A DNA stretch of 64,000 nt from Dryocola sp032051265. GTDB taxonomy: Bacteria; Pseudomonadota; Gammaproteobacteria; Enterobacterales; Enterobacteriaceae. The notes under the pieces were generated by a model. That model searched no databases. It was given only the letters and a program-made list of their open reading frames with translations, and was not told the origin of the DNA. Below, in pieces: positions 16,481 to 24,047 of this stretch. The stretch is taken from positions 62,001-126,000 of the forward strand of contig DAMBYU010000003.1 in NCBI GenBank assembly GCA_032051265.1, read 5' to 3'. The position numbers and the translations under genes are program-made. The first letter of the stretch is position 1, and each line of letters opens with the position of its first letter.

Positions 16481-17761
16481 TTAAACGGCCCGGCAGGCGT
16501 TTTCGTATTGCTGCATAATTTCCTGAATATTATCGATAATAAGCTCACGCGGCGTGGCCGTGAGCGCGCCTTTACGAATCTTTTGGCACTGTACCGGTAG
16601 ATACTGGCTCAGCAGAGGTAAAGGAATCGGCTGCCGATCCAGATTAGCCATAAGCTGAGCAACTTTCTGCTCTACCTGTTCGTCAGGCCAGTAGTAGCGA
16701 ATTCTGTCTGAATAACTAAATCCGCGTGCCAGACGCTGAGCATGTGGATCCCCGGCGTAATGGTTTTGCCAGTATTCAGGCGCATTGAGCATTACGCTCT
16801 CAAGCGTTTCGCGCAAATGCGTGTGCTGTTGTTCGGGCAGAAGTTCTTTTTCAATTGCGGCCAGGGCAAATAAGGTTTCCCGCAAAGCAAACGTGAGGGC
16901 TGGCCCGACCTTCAGGATGGCAAAATGGTCTTCAACAAGTTTACGTAAGGCTGCTGGAGTCTGATAGTCGGTTGAATGTGCTTCGAATACCAGATTTTCA
17001 TAGGCCGTGATCGCTTTACTCAGCTCTTGAGATTTTTCTCTTTTATAATCAATAACGTTAGCGTTATCGAATTCAACACCGGGCTGGACAACCAGTGCAA
17101 TCACTCGCGCCCAGGTGGAGTGAAGGCCCTGCGCTTCAAAAGCGTGCTGATGCGCTTTGAGCGTTTTTCGCGCGGCTTCGGGAGAGGTCACCGCCAGCGT
17201 GGTTAAGGTTTCATGCGCCCCGCCGGGAACCGGCACCTCGGTGCCTATCACATAGACCAGATCGTTAATGGTGAAATGCTCATTACAGGTTTGTTCCGCC
17301 ACCTTTGCCAATAATGCAGCGCGCTGAGCAACGATCTCATCGGTTAACGGAACAGGGTCGCCGCTACAGGACATGCTGCAATCAAGGTGGATCTTTTTAA
17401 AACCTGCCGCCACGTAGCTTTTAATCAGCTCCTGGGCTTTTTCCATTGCCTGCGGCGCGGGTTCAGACTGCCAGCGGTTTGGCCCAAGGTGGTCTCCCCC
17501 CAAAATCAGCCTTTCTCGGGGGAACCCGTGCGTGTCCGCCATTTTCAGAAGAAAATCGCGAAAGACCGTCGGCGTCATGCCGGTATAGCCGCCGTATTGA
17601 TCAACCTGGTTTGACGTCGCTTCAACCAGAAGAAGAGTCTGATTATCCCTGGCGTGGCGCAGGGCTGCTTCCAGAACGAGCGGATGCGCTGAACAGACGG
17701 CAAAGATCCCACATGGCGTACCGCGTTTATGTATCGCTATCTGTTCGGTTAGTTGTTTCAT
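16481..17761 (-). CDS. kbaZ: Tagatose-1,6-bisphosphate aldolase non-catalytic subunit KbaZ/AgaZ
   Basis: 426 residues, nearly collinear with KbaZ (FAVCSAHPLVLEAALRHA, EATSNQVDQYGGYTGMTP, GGDHLGPNRWQ, VIGTEVPVPGGAHETL, FEAHSTDYQTP). KbaZ does not catalyse; it stabilises and activates KbaY. The start is ATG 17761 (MKQLTEQ), which has GGAG six bases upstream; two earlier in-frame ATGs would overlap that ribosome-binding site. It is the first gene of the operon and divergent from agaR. Only 67 bp separate it from agaF, so agaV, agaW and agaE, which lie between them in E. coli, are missing. Confidence 0.92.
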   Translation of the reverse strand: MKQLTEQIAIHKRGTPCGIFAVCSAHPLVLEAALRHARDNQTLLLVEATSNQVDQYGGYTGMTPTVFRDFLLKMADTHGFPRERLILGGDHLGPNRWQSEPAPQAMEKAQELIKSYVAAGFKKIHLDCSMSCSGDPVPLTDEIVAQRAALLAKVAEQTCNEHFTINDLVYVIGTEVPVPGGAHETLTTLAVTSPEAARKTLKAHQHAFEAQGLHSTWARVIALVVQPGVEFDNANVIDYKREKSQELSKAITAYENLVFEAHSTDYQTPAALRKLVEDHFAILKVGPALTFALRETLFALAAIEKELLPEQQHTHLRETLESVMLNAPEYWQNHYAGDPHAQRLARGFSYSDRIRYYWPDEQVEQKVAQLMANLDRQPIPLPLLSQYLPVQCQKIRKGALTATPRELIIDNIQEIMQQYENACRAV

Positions 17762-17792
17762 TTCCTTCTCCATTAGAGTTTTCATTGCGACT

Positions 17793-17816
17793 TATCTTTC
17801 GTTTTGTTTCTTTTTA
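17793..17816 (-). promoter_or_regulatory. AgaR operator in front of kbaZ
   Basis: The stretch with core CTTTCGTTTTGTTTCTTTTT matches 22 of 24 positions of the AgaR consensus known from E. coli. It starts 31 bp upstream of the kbaZ ATG, overlapping the expected promoter, so it should repress the kbaZ-agaF unit when no inducer is present. Confidence 0.8.
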
Positions 17817-17874
17817 TGGTGGCTTAATTTTTATTAAAGCGTAATCGAAAGTTTTCTTTTTTTCGATCTGCTTC

Positions 17875-17898
17875 GCAAAAGAAACATAATGAAAGGAT
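17875..17898 (+). promoter_or_regulatory. AgaR operator between kbaZ and agaR, opposite orientation
   Basis: The stretch with core AAAAGAAACATAATGAAAGG matches 21 of 24 positions of the inverted AgaR consensus. It lies in the centre of the divergent region, 82 bp from the kbaZ site, and could serve both promoters, perhaps by looping. Confidence 0.65.
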
Positions 17899-17974
17899 GA
17901 GAAGGGGGCGAAATCTCTTATGATTGGCGAGAAGAAGCGCTTGCGTTGAACTCCGCGCTGGGATAAAAAGGCAA

Positions 17975-17998
17975 AAAAAGATAACGAAACGAAAGCAT
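17975..17998 (+). promoter_or_regulatory. Possible AgaR autoregulatory site upstream of agaR
   Basis: GATAACGAAACGAAAG contains the two GAAA-type half motifs of the AgaR box with some mismatches. It lies 25 bp before the agaR start codon, so it could let AgaR limit its own expression. Weaker than the two operators nearer kbaZ. Confidence 0.4.
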
Positions 17999-18022
17999 CG
18001 GATTCAAAAAAGGCTTACAGTT

Positions 18023-18832
18023 ATGGGTAACTTAGCGTTAAACCAGGAAAAGAGAATGAGCGGTACCAGTGAACGCAGGGAAAATATTATTCAGCGCCTC
18101 CGCCAGCAGGGGAGCGTTCAGGTTAATGATTTAGCAGCATATTTCGGTGTCTCAACGGTCACTATCCGTAACGATCTGGCTTTCCTAGAAAAGCAGGGTA
18201 TCGCTATGCGTGCCTACGGCGGCGCGCTGGTATGCGATACCGGAACCCCTGCGGTTGAGCCAACGGTGGAAGATAAAAGCTCGCTGAATACTTCGCTAAA
18301 ACGCAGCATTGCGCGCGTCGCCGCCGAGCTTATTCAGCCTGGGGATCGCGTAATACTTGATTCAGGCACCACGACTTATGAAATCGCGCGCATGCTGCGT
18401 AATCATAAAGATGTTATTGCGATGACTAACGGCATGAATGTCGCGAACGCTTTGCTGGAAGCAGAAGGCGTAGAGTTGCTGATGACAGGCGGACATTTAC
18501 GCCGACAATCTCTTTCGTTTTATGGCGATCAGGCCGACCAGTCTTTACAAAACTATCACTTCGATACGCTGTTTCTTGGCGTGGACGCTATTGACCTCGA
18601 GCGCGGCGTCAGTACCCACAACGAAGATGAAGCTCGTCTTAATCGGCGAATGTGTGAAGTGGCGGAGCGGATTATCGTGGTGACGGATTCCAGCAAATTT
18701 AATCGCTCCAGCCTGCATAAGATTATTGATACTCAACGTATTCATATGGTTATCACCGATACCGGTATTCCGGCAGAAAGCCTGAACGGGTTACGTAAGG
18801 GCGGTATTGATGTAGTGGTGGTCGGAGAATAA
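18023..18832 (+). CDS. agaR: DeoR-family aga operon repressor AgaR
   Basis: 269 residues. N-terminal DeoR-type helix-turn-helix (RRENIIQRLRQQGSVQVNDL, GVSTVTIRNDLAFLEKQG) is followed by a sugar-phosphate-sensing DeoRC domain (LDSGTTTYEIARML, MTNGMNVANALLEA, THNEDEARLNRRMCEVAERI). It is collinear with E. coli AgaR over almost its whole length. The ATG 18023 is chosen because the E. coli protein aligns from about here; the longer open frame adds a basic, non-homologous leader that covers an operator. It represses the divergent aga genes through the operators listed here. Confidence 0.95.
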   Translation: MGNLALNQEKRMSGTSERRENIIQRLRQQGSVQVNDLAAYFGVSTVTIRNDLAFLEKQGIAMRAYGGALVCDTGTPAVEPTVEDKSSLNTSLKRSIARVAAELIQPGDRVILDSGTTTYEIARMLRNHKDVIAMTNGMNVANALLEAEGVELLMTGGHLRRQSLSFYGDQADQSLQNYHFDTLFLGVDAIDLERGVSTHNEDEARLNRRMCEVAERIIVVTDSSKFNRSSLHKIIDTQRIHMVITDTGIPAESLNGLRKGGIDVVVVGE

Positions 18833-18900
18833 TGTTGATAACTACGCCCGGCCGCTGAAAGTCGCTGAGCGTCTTTCTCCCTTTCCCGGGCGCCTGCTTC

Positions 18901-19257
18901 CTAAGGGGACAGCTGAGGGGACGTTCTCTCAAGCCCAAAAGGACATTTTTTTAAGTGGCATTTTCCCTTAAAGTCACATTGGCCAGGCTTTACTTCTGCG
19001 TTTCCGGGACAGTCAGACTGCGCAAGCATGGCGCGCCAGAGTGTGGCATTGAAAGGGATGACGTTACACATTGTTAGCTGACTTATCTGCCCGTTAATAA
19101 ACACCCCTAAGTCGCTGGTCACTATTTCATCACCCGGCATCATCAGATGCGAAGCTTTATACCAAAGCATAAGCTTTAGTTCGCGACAGGAAATAATACA
19201 AGAGAATGCGGTTCCCGTTGTCGGGCTTATTAAAGAATCAATTACAGTCCATTTCAT
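18901..19257 (-). CDS. Small protein with a Cys-rich tail, function unknown
   Basis: 118 residues if it starts at ATG 19257 (MKWTVID), which has GGAG at proper spacing; ATGs upstream at 19269 and 19308 are possible. I do not recognise the family. The body (about 1-75) looks globular with no signal peptide or membrane segment. The last 40 residues hold four cysteines, C-P-G then C-x5-C-x4-C, with many lysines (GQCDFKGKCHLKKCPFG), a spacing that could bind a metal. It is downstream of and convergent with agaR; upstream lies a long AT-rich spacer shared with the divergent YmgB-like gene, so the two might be co-regulated. Confidence 0.6.
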   Translation of the reverse strand: MKWTVIDSLISPTTGTAFSCIISCRELKLMLWYKASHLMMPGDEIVTSDLGVFINGQISQLTMCNVIPFNATLWRAMLAQSDCPGNAEVKPGQCDFKGKCHLKKCPFGLERTSPQLSP

Positions 19258-19889
19258 ATACTTCTCCATGTTAAAACTTAACCGGCAGATATTTAACGCG
19301 AAAGACATCTCAAGATATAAATCTTGTGCGCGAAGGTAATGTCAGTCGATAAATTTGTAACGCTTATGCTTTAGCAAATACTTTTGCGGATATCCTTATA
19401 GTTAGTGCGTGGTAACCTATAGCGTAGACTATCCTAATTTCTCAAGCTATTAGAAATGCGTAAAAACTTTAATATTTTTATTAATATCGTTACTTTTCAA
19501 TGAGATATTTATAATGTTTTTTTTCTGAAAGCTTTTTTGCGCAAAAGTAAAACAAAGCTTATTTAGGTGAAAGGCATATAAATTATTTAAAAGGATAAAC
19601 TATTCTTAATAGTTTCAGGATGATGAGTGTCATGCTGCTTAGGGTTGTGATCAATTATTGATCAATAATGCTTTGGTTTTACCATGGGAAACCAGAAGTT
19701 TTCTTTTTTCTGACGAAAAGTAACTTATCATGACTTTCTTTTACCATTGGTTTATTAACACATTTGAAGCAGGGAATCTGGCATGCTGTTTTCAGCTTGA
19801 ACTTTATTGAATACCAGCTACTTTCTTTTACTGAATATTTTTTAAACCGCGGTTGCGGCTGATAATAATGCTAATCAAGGAGGTATGTT
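19258..19889. other. AT-rich divergent intergenic region
   Basis: About 630 bp that is markedly AT-richer than the surrounding genes and lies between two divergently read small genes. I see no convincing ORF or RNA gene. The sequence CTTTCTTTTAC occurs twice (about 19735 and 19824) ahead of the YmgB-like gene and could be a binding site. AAGGAGG at 19878-19884 is a strong ribosome-binding site for that gene. High A+T and isolation suggest an H-NS-type silenced region; this is inference. Confidence 0.4.
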
Positions 19890-20144
19890 ATGTTTCTGGA
19901 TCCTATAAGGAATTATCAACAGCAAGAAAACAGTATGCTGGCAGCGAACTTTTCCGCTACGGATGCTTCATGGCAGATGGGCAGTGTAGTACTGGAGATA
20001 TTGATGTCGGGAAAGCCGCTGTCGAATAAGGAAGTGGTGGCGACCCTGATTAATCGCCTTGAGCTTGAGGATAACGTCCTGACGCTGGACACCTATCGCC
20101 AGCTTCTTGAGTACGTTGTTTATCAGACGATCGGGGAAAGCTAA
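19890..20144 (+). CDS. YmgB/AriR-family biofilm and acid-resistance regulator
   Basis: 84 residues. The core GSVVLEILMSGKPLSNKEVVATLINRLE followed by a second helix (TLDTYRQLLEYVVYQT) matches the all-helical YmgB/AriR/YcgZ family. E. coli members of this family (ycgZ-ymgABC) act as connectors that change Rcs phosphorelay output, curli and colanic acid under BluR control. Start ATG has a near-perfect AAGGAGG. Here the gene is alone, with no ymgA or bluF nearby. Whether it feeds into Rcs in this organism is inferred. Confidence 0.75.
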   Translation: MFLDPIRNYQQQENSMLAANFSATDASWQMGSVVLEILMSGKPLSNKEVVATLINRLELEDNVLTLDTYRQLLEYVVYQTIGES

Positions 20145-20168
20145 TGAAGTAAACGTAGGGTGGTGTTC

Positions 20169-20202
20169 ATCTGGCGGGTAAGCCTGCGTTAACCGCCAGA
20201 TG
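20169..20202. terminator. Bidirectional hairpin between ymgB-like gene and garD
   Basis: Perfect 10-bp inverted repeat CATCTGGCGG and CCGCCAGATG around 14 bases, in the 72-bp space between two convergent genes. A short T-rich run follows on the plus strand. Likely ends transcription from both sides. Confidence 0.65.
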
Positions 20203-20216
20203 GTGTTTTACAAAGA

Positions 20217-21788
20217 TCAGGTTACAGGGGCAGGGTTAAATACTGCCAGCGCATTGTGTAATCCCCATTGATCCGAAAAGGTTTTCTTGCGGCCGCTGGC
20301 GACATCGAGAATCAGTTTAAACAGTTCCCAACCCACATCTTCAATGGTGGCCTCGCCGGTGGCGATAGTGCCCGCGTTGATATCCATCAGATCATACCAA
20401 CGATTTGCCAGCGCGGTGCGGGTCGCCATTTTAATAACCGGTACTGCCAACAGACCGTATGGCGTGCCACGCCCGGTGGTGAAGACCTGAATAGTAATGC
20501 CGGATGCCACCTGTTGCGTGCCGCATACGAAATCGCTTGCTGGCGTGGCCGCATAGATAAGGCCGCGTTTGGTTGGACGCAGGCCTGGGGAAAGCACTTC
20601 CACAATTGCGCTCTGACCTGATTTAGCGATGGAGCCAAGGGCTTTTTCCACCACGTTTGCCAGCCCGCCTTTTTTATTTCCCGGCGACGGGTTGGCGCTG
20701 CGGTCGGTTTTACCCATATCCAGATAGTTGTCGTACCACTCCATCTCTTCAAGCAGGCGTTTACCTACTTCTTCGTTGATGGCTCGCGGCGTTAACAGAT
20801 GAATAGCGTCACGGACTTCGGTGACTTCAGAGAACATCACCGTTGCACCGCAGCGCACCAAAAGATCGGAGGCATAGCCAACGGCCGGGTTAGCCGTCAC
20901 CCCTGAGAAAGCATCACTGCCGCCGCACTGCATACCGACGACCAGTTCTGAGGCCGGGCAGGTTTCCCGCTGGCGTTGATTCAGTTTTTCAAGGTGGCGT
21001 CGGGCAACCTGTAAAATATCGTCGACCATGGATTGAAAACCGACGTGATGATCATCCTGCAGACGAACAATACTCGCTTCTCCCACGGCAATCGCCTGCA
21101 CCTCCTCGCCTCCTTCCAGCAGACGCTCCGGCTGGAGCTTTTCGCAACCAAGGCCAATCACCATGACTTCGCCGCCAAAGTTCGGGTTCAGGGCGATATT
21201 GTGAATAGTGCGGATTGGGATAACGGCGGCCGGGGCATTAATGGCCACCCCGCAGCCATAGAGGTGGTTCAGCCCCACTACGCCGTCTACGTTCGGATAG
21301 TGAGGCAGTAAATCACGTTCAATTATTTTGATAACGTAGTCCACAACGCCTGCGACGCAGTGGACGCTGGTCGTGATGCCAAGGAGATTTTTAGTGCCGA
21401 CGCTACCGTCTGCGTTGCGATAGCCTTCAAAAGTATAGCCTTCAAGTTCTGGCAACGGCGCCGGTACTTTTGTAGCCAGTGGCAGGGTATGCAGCGGTGG
21501 CGCTTCAGGCAGAGCCACCAATGATTCATCAATCCAACTGCCTTGCGGGATATCACGCACCGCATAGCCGATAGTTTCACCGTAGCGAATAATCGCGCCA
21601 TGAGCGGGGATATCAACTAGCGCGACTTTATGGCCCTGCGGGATATGCTCAATCAAGGTCAGCCCATCCGCAAACTGAGCGCCCGCTTTCAGGCCGTTGT
21701 CATTAACAATAATGGCAACGTTGTCGGCTTCGTGAACTTTAATATAAAAGGCCGTCGGCGATGGCTGTCTAATTTCGATGTCTGACAT
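20217..21788 (-). CDS. garD: Galactarate dehydratase GarD
   Basis: 523 residues, full length. GarD removes water from galactarate to give 5-dehydro-4-deoxy-D-glucarate, the first catabolic step. The N-terminal SAF domain (about 1-95) is followed by a UxaA/GarD catalytic core (VDGVVGLNHLYGCGVAIN, VVGMQCGGSDAFSGVTANPA, CGTQQVASGITIQVFTTGRG). The E. coli enzyme needs iron. It is transcribed away from garL-garR-garK, and the shared 510-bp upstream region holds a CRP-like site. Confidence 0.96.
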   Translation of the reverse strand: MSDIEIRQPSPTAFYIKVHEADNVAIIVNDNGLKAGAQFADGLTLIEHIPQGHKVALVDIPAHGAIIRYGETIGYAVRDIPQGSWIDESLVALPEAPPLHTLPLATKVPAPLPELEGYTFEGYRNADGSVGTKNLLGITTSVHCVAGVVDYVIKIIERDLLPHYPNVDGVVGLNHLYGCGVAINAPAAVIPIRTIHNIALNPNFGGEVMVIGLGCEKLQPERLLEGGEEVQAIAVGEASIVRLQDDHHVGFQSMVDDILQVARRHLEKLNQRQRETCPASELVVGMQCGGSDAFSGVTANPAVGYASDLLVRCGATVMFSEVTEVRDAIHLLTPRAINEEVGKRLLEEMEWYDNYLDMGKTDRSANPSPGNKKGGLANVVEKALGSIAKSGQSAIVEVLSPGLRPTKRGLIYAATPASDFVCGTQQVASGITIQVFTTGRGTPYGLLAVPVIKMATRTALANRWYDLMDINAGTIATGEATIEDVGWELFKLILDVASGRKKTFSDQWGLHNALAVFNPAPVT

Positions 21789-21898
21789 TGTTCACGCTTC
21801 TCCAGATATGAATTTATTTATAAAGTAACGGCCTAAAATAATTGTGAGCTGCGGCTCCCTTGCTGGCATAAATAATGTCAGGCCGATAAACATAAGGG

Positions 21899-21914
21899 TG
21901 TGACGCAGATCACC
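21899..21914. promoter_or_regulatory. CRP-like site between garD and garL
   Basis: TGTGACGCAGATCACC matches 9 of 10 conserved bases of the CRP box (TGTGA-N6-TCACA). It lies 111 bp upstream of the garD start and on the side of the divergent garL genes, as expected for a catabolite-controlled sugar-acid operon. The CdaR activator site cannot be pointed out with confidence. Confidence 0.6.
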
Positions 21915-22141
21915 TAATGTGTCCCTATCATTCCTGTCAGGTGCGGCAATATAAAAATATGTGCAATACCCCCCATCAATATGTACTGATGCTCATAATA
22001 ATCAGCTCAAAACATCATTGTGTTGTGCATTTGCCTAATGCCCGGGCGCCCCGTGCTGGCTATACTGTGTTGCGTGTCATAAGCACTGAATTAACTAGCC
22101 TTAGCGATATTAACCAGAATAAACAGAATAAAACCTCAACC

Positions 22142-22246
22142 AAAAAAGGTTACTAAAGCTGATGTTTAATATTATTGATTACCTTTATTGCGGCAACGTT
22201 TAGCTATGCCGCACCTTTAGATAGCGATATTAATTGCGCAAAGTAA
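22142..22246 (+). pseudogene. Possible vestige of the garP transporter N-terminus
   Basis: In E. coli the galactarate permease gene garP precedes garL. Here that place holds only about 105 bp with faint similarity. In one frame it reads KKGY, stop, S, stop, C, then LILLITFIAATFSYA. My memory of the GarP N-terminus is KKGVHTRYLILLIIFIVTAVNYADRA, which aligns without a gap over 20 codons. Two stops and the loss of everything after the first membrane segment would make it dead. The match is short, was made from memory and could be chance. The remainder of 21789-22298 shows only the CRP site. Confidence 0.4.
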
Positions 22247-22298
22247 TATCAAACGCATGGATTGCAGTAGTAAGCCATAAAAAATTAAGGTAAAGCTC

Positions 22299-23069
22299 AT
22301 GAATAACAACGTATTCCCGAATAAATTTAAGGCTGCTTTGGTGGCTCATCAGGTGCAAATCGGCTGCTGGTCGGCGTTGGCTAACCCCATCAGCACCGAA
22401 GTGCTGGGTCTTGCGGGGTTCGACTGGATTGTGCTGGATGGCGAACACGCACCAAACGATATCACTACGTTTATTCCACAACTGATGGCGCTCACCGGCA
22501 GCCATAGCGCTCCGGTCGTTCGCGCGCCAACTAACGATCCTGTGGCGATCAAACGCCTGCTGGATATCGGCTTCTATAACTTCCTTATTCCATTTGTTGA
22601 AACTCAGGAAGAAGCGGAGCTGGCAGTTTCCTCTACGCGTTACCCACCGGAAGGCATCCGTGGCGTGTCTGTTTCGCATCGCGCCAATATGTTTGGCACC
22701 GTACCGGACTACTTTGCTCAGTCGAACAAAAATATCACCGTCCTTGTGCAGATCGAAAGCCAGCAGGGCGTGGATAACGTGGATGCGATTGCGGCAACCG
22801 ACGGTGTGGACGGCATTTTCGTTGGACCAAGCGATCTGGCGGCGGCGTTAGGCCATCTGGGCAACGCAACGCATCCGGAAGTGCAGCGCTGTATCCAGCA
22901 CATTTTCGCTCGTGCTAAAGCGTCCGGCAAGCCTGCAGGAATCCTGGCGCCGGTTGAAGCAGACGCTAAGCGCTACCTGGAATGGGGGGCAACTTTTGTG
23001 GCCGTAGGCAGCGATTTGGGCGTTTTCCGCGCAGCTACCCAGAAGCTGTGCGACCAGTTTAAAAAATAA
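22299..23069 (+). CDS. garL: 2-dehydro-3-deoxyglucarate aldolase GarL
   Basis: 256 residues, a metal-dependent class II aldolase of the HpcH/HpaI family. It splits 5-dehydro-4-deoxyglucarate (and the 2-dehydro-3-deoxy isomer) into pyruvate and tartronate semialdehyde. Motifs are IVLDGEHAPND (catalytic histidine), FVETQEEAELAV, VQIESQQGVDNVD and FVGPSDLAAALG. Start ATG follows AAGGT. It is the first intact gene of garL-garR-garK. Confidence 0.96.
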   Translation: MNNNVFPNKFKAALVAHQVQIGCWSALANPISTEVLGLAGFDWIVLDGEHAPNDITTFIPQLMALTGSHSAPVVRAPTNDPVAIKRLLDIGFYNFLIPFVETQEEAELAVSSTRYPPEGIRGVSVSHRANMFGTVPDYFAQSNKNITVLVQIESQQGVDNVDAIAATDGVDGIFVGPSDLAAALGHLGNATHPEVQRCIQHIFARAKASGKPAGILAPVEADAKRYLEWGATFVAVGSDLGVFRAATQKLCDQFKK

Positions 23070-23101
23070 CTTCCACCCGTAAATAATGAGAGAGTAAAGC
23101 T

Positions 23102-23995
23102 ATGACAATGAAAGTTGGGTTTATTGGCCTTGGCATCATGGGCAAACCAATGAGTAAAAACCTCATCAAAGCCGGTTATTCGCTGGTGGTTGCCGACCGT
23201 AATGCACAGGCGGTTGCTGAAGTGATTGCCGCTGGCGCAGAAACTGCCGCCACGCCAAAAGATATTGCTGAGCAGTGCGATGTGATAATCACCATGCTGC
23301 CAAACTCTCCGCATGTGAAAGAGGTTGCGCTGGGTGAAAACGGCATTATCGAAGGAGCGAAACCGGGTACCGTCGTTATCGACATGAGTTCCATCGCACC
23401 GCTGGCGAGCCGTGAAATCAGCGAGGCGTTGAAAACTAAAGGCATTAACATGCTGGACGCGCCGGTCAGCGGCGGTGAACCAAAAGCTATCGACGGCACG
23501 CTGTCCGTTATGGTGGGTGGCGATAAAGCGATTTTCGATAAATATTACGATCTGCTTAAAACCATGGCGGGTTCCGTAGTGCATACCGGTGATATCGGGG
23601 CGGGCAACGTCACCAAACTGGCGAATCAGGTGATTGTAGCGCTGAATATTGCCGCAATGTCTGAAGCGTTAGTACTGGCTACCAAAGCTGGCGTGAACCC
23701 TGATTTAGTGTTCCAGGCGATTCGTGGCGGCCTTGCGGGCAGCACCGTTCTGGAAGCGAAAGCGCCGATGGTGATGGATCGTAACTTCAAACCAGGTTTT
23801 CGTATCGATCTGCATATTAAAGATCTCGCTAATGCGCTGGATACATCCCATGGCGTGGGTGCGCAACTGCCCTTGACCGCAGCCGTCATGGAGATGATGC
23901 AGGCGCTGCGAGCTGACGGCCACGGCAACGACGACCACAGCGCAATTGCATGCTACTACGAAAAACTGGCAAAAGTTGAAGTCACAAAGCAGTGA
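23102..23995 (+). CDS. garR: Tartronate semialdehyde reductase GarR
   Basis: 297 residues of the beta-hydroxyacid dehydrogenase family. It reduces tartronate semialdehyde to D-glycerate with NADH. The Rossmann motif GFIGLGIMGKPMSKNL is near the N-terminus; DAPVSGGEPKAIDGTLSVMVGG and GNVTKLANQVIVALN (catalytic lysine in TKLANQ) follow. GAGAGTAAAGCT precedes the ATG; a second ATG two codons later, matching the E. coli start, is equally possible. It is 32 bp after garL. Confidence 0.96.
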   Translation: MTMKVGFIGLGIMGKPMSKNLIKAGYSLVVADRNAQAVAEVIAAGAETAATPKDIAEQCDVIITMLPNSPHVKEVALGENGIIEGAKPGTVVIDMSSIAPLASREISEALKTKGINMLDAPVSGGEPKAIDGTLSVMVGGDKAIFDKYYDLLKTMAGSVVHTGDIGAGNVTKLANQVIVALNIAAMSEALVLATKAGVNPDLVFQAIRGGLAGSTVLEAKAPMVMDRNFKPGFRIDLHIKDLANALDTSHGVGAQLPLTAAVMEMMQALRADGHGNDDHSAIACYYEKLAKVEVTKQ

Positions 23996-24047
23996 GAAGA
24001 CGCCAGGCGTGCCCTGCTTTTCTCAGGCCGAATCAGGCATGGATACT

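Noticed and set aside
21917..22156. 79-codon frame upstream of garL
   Set aside because: Low-complexity end (Asn/Gln/Lys/Thr), no SD, overlaps the CRP-site region and the possible garP vestige in part; no evidence of a gene.
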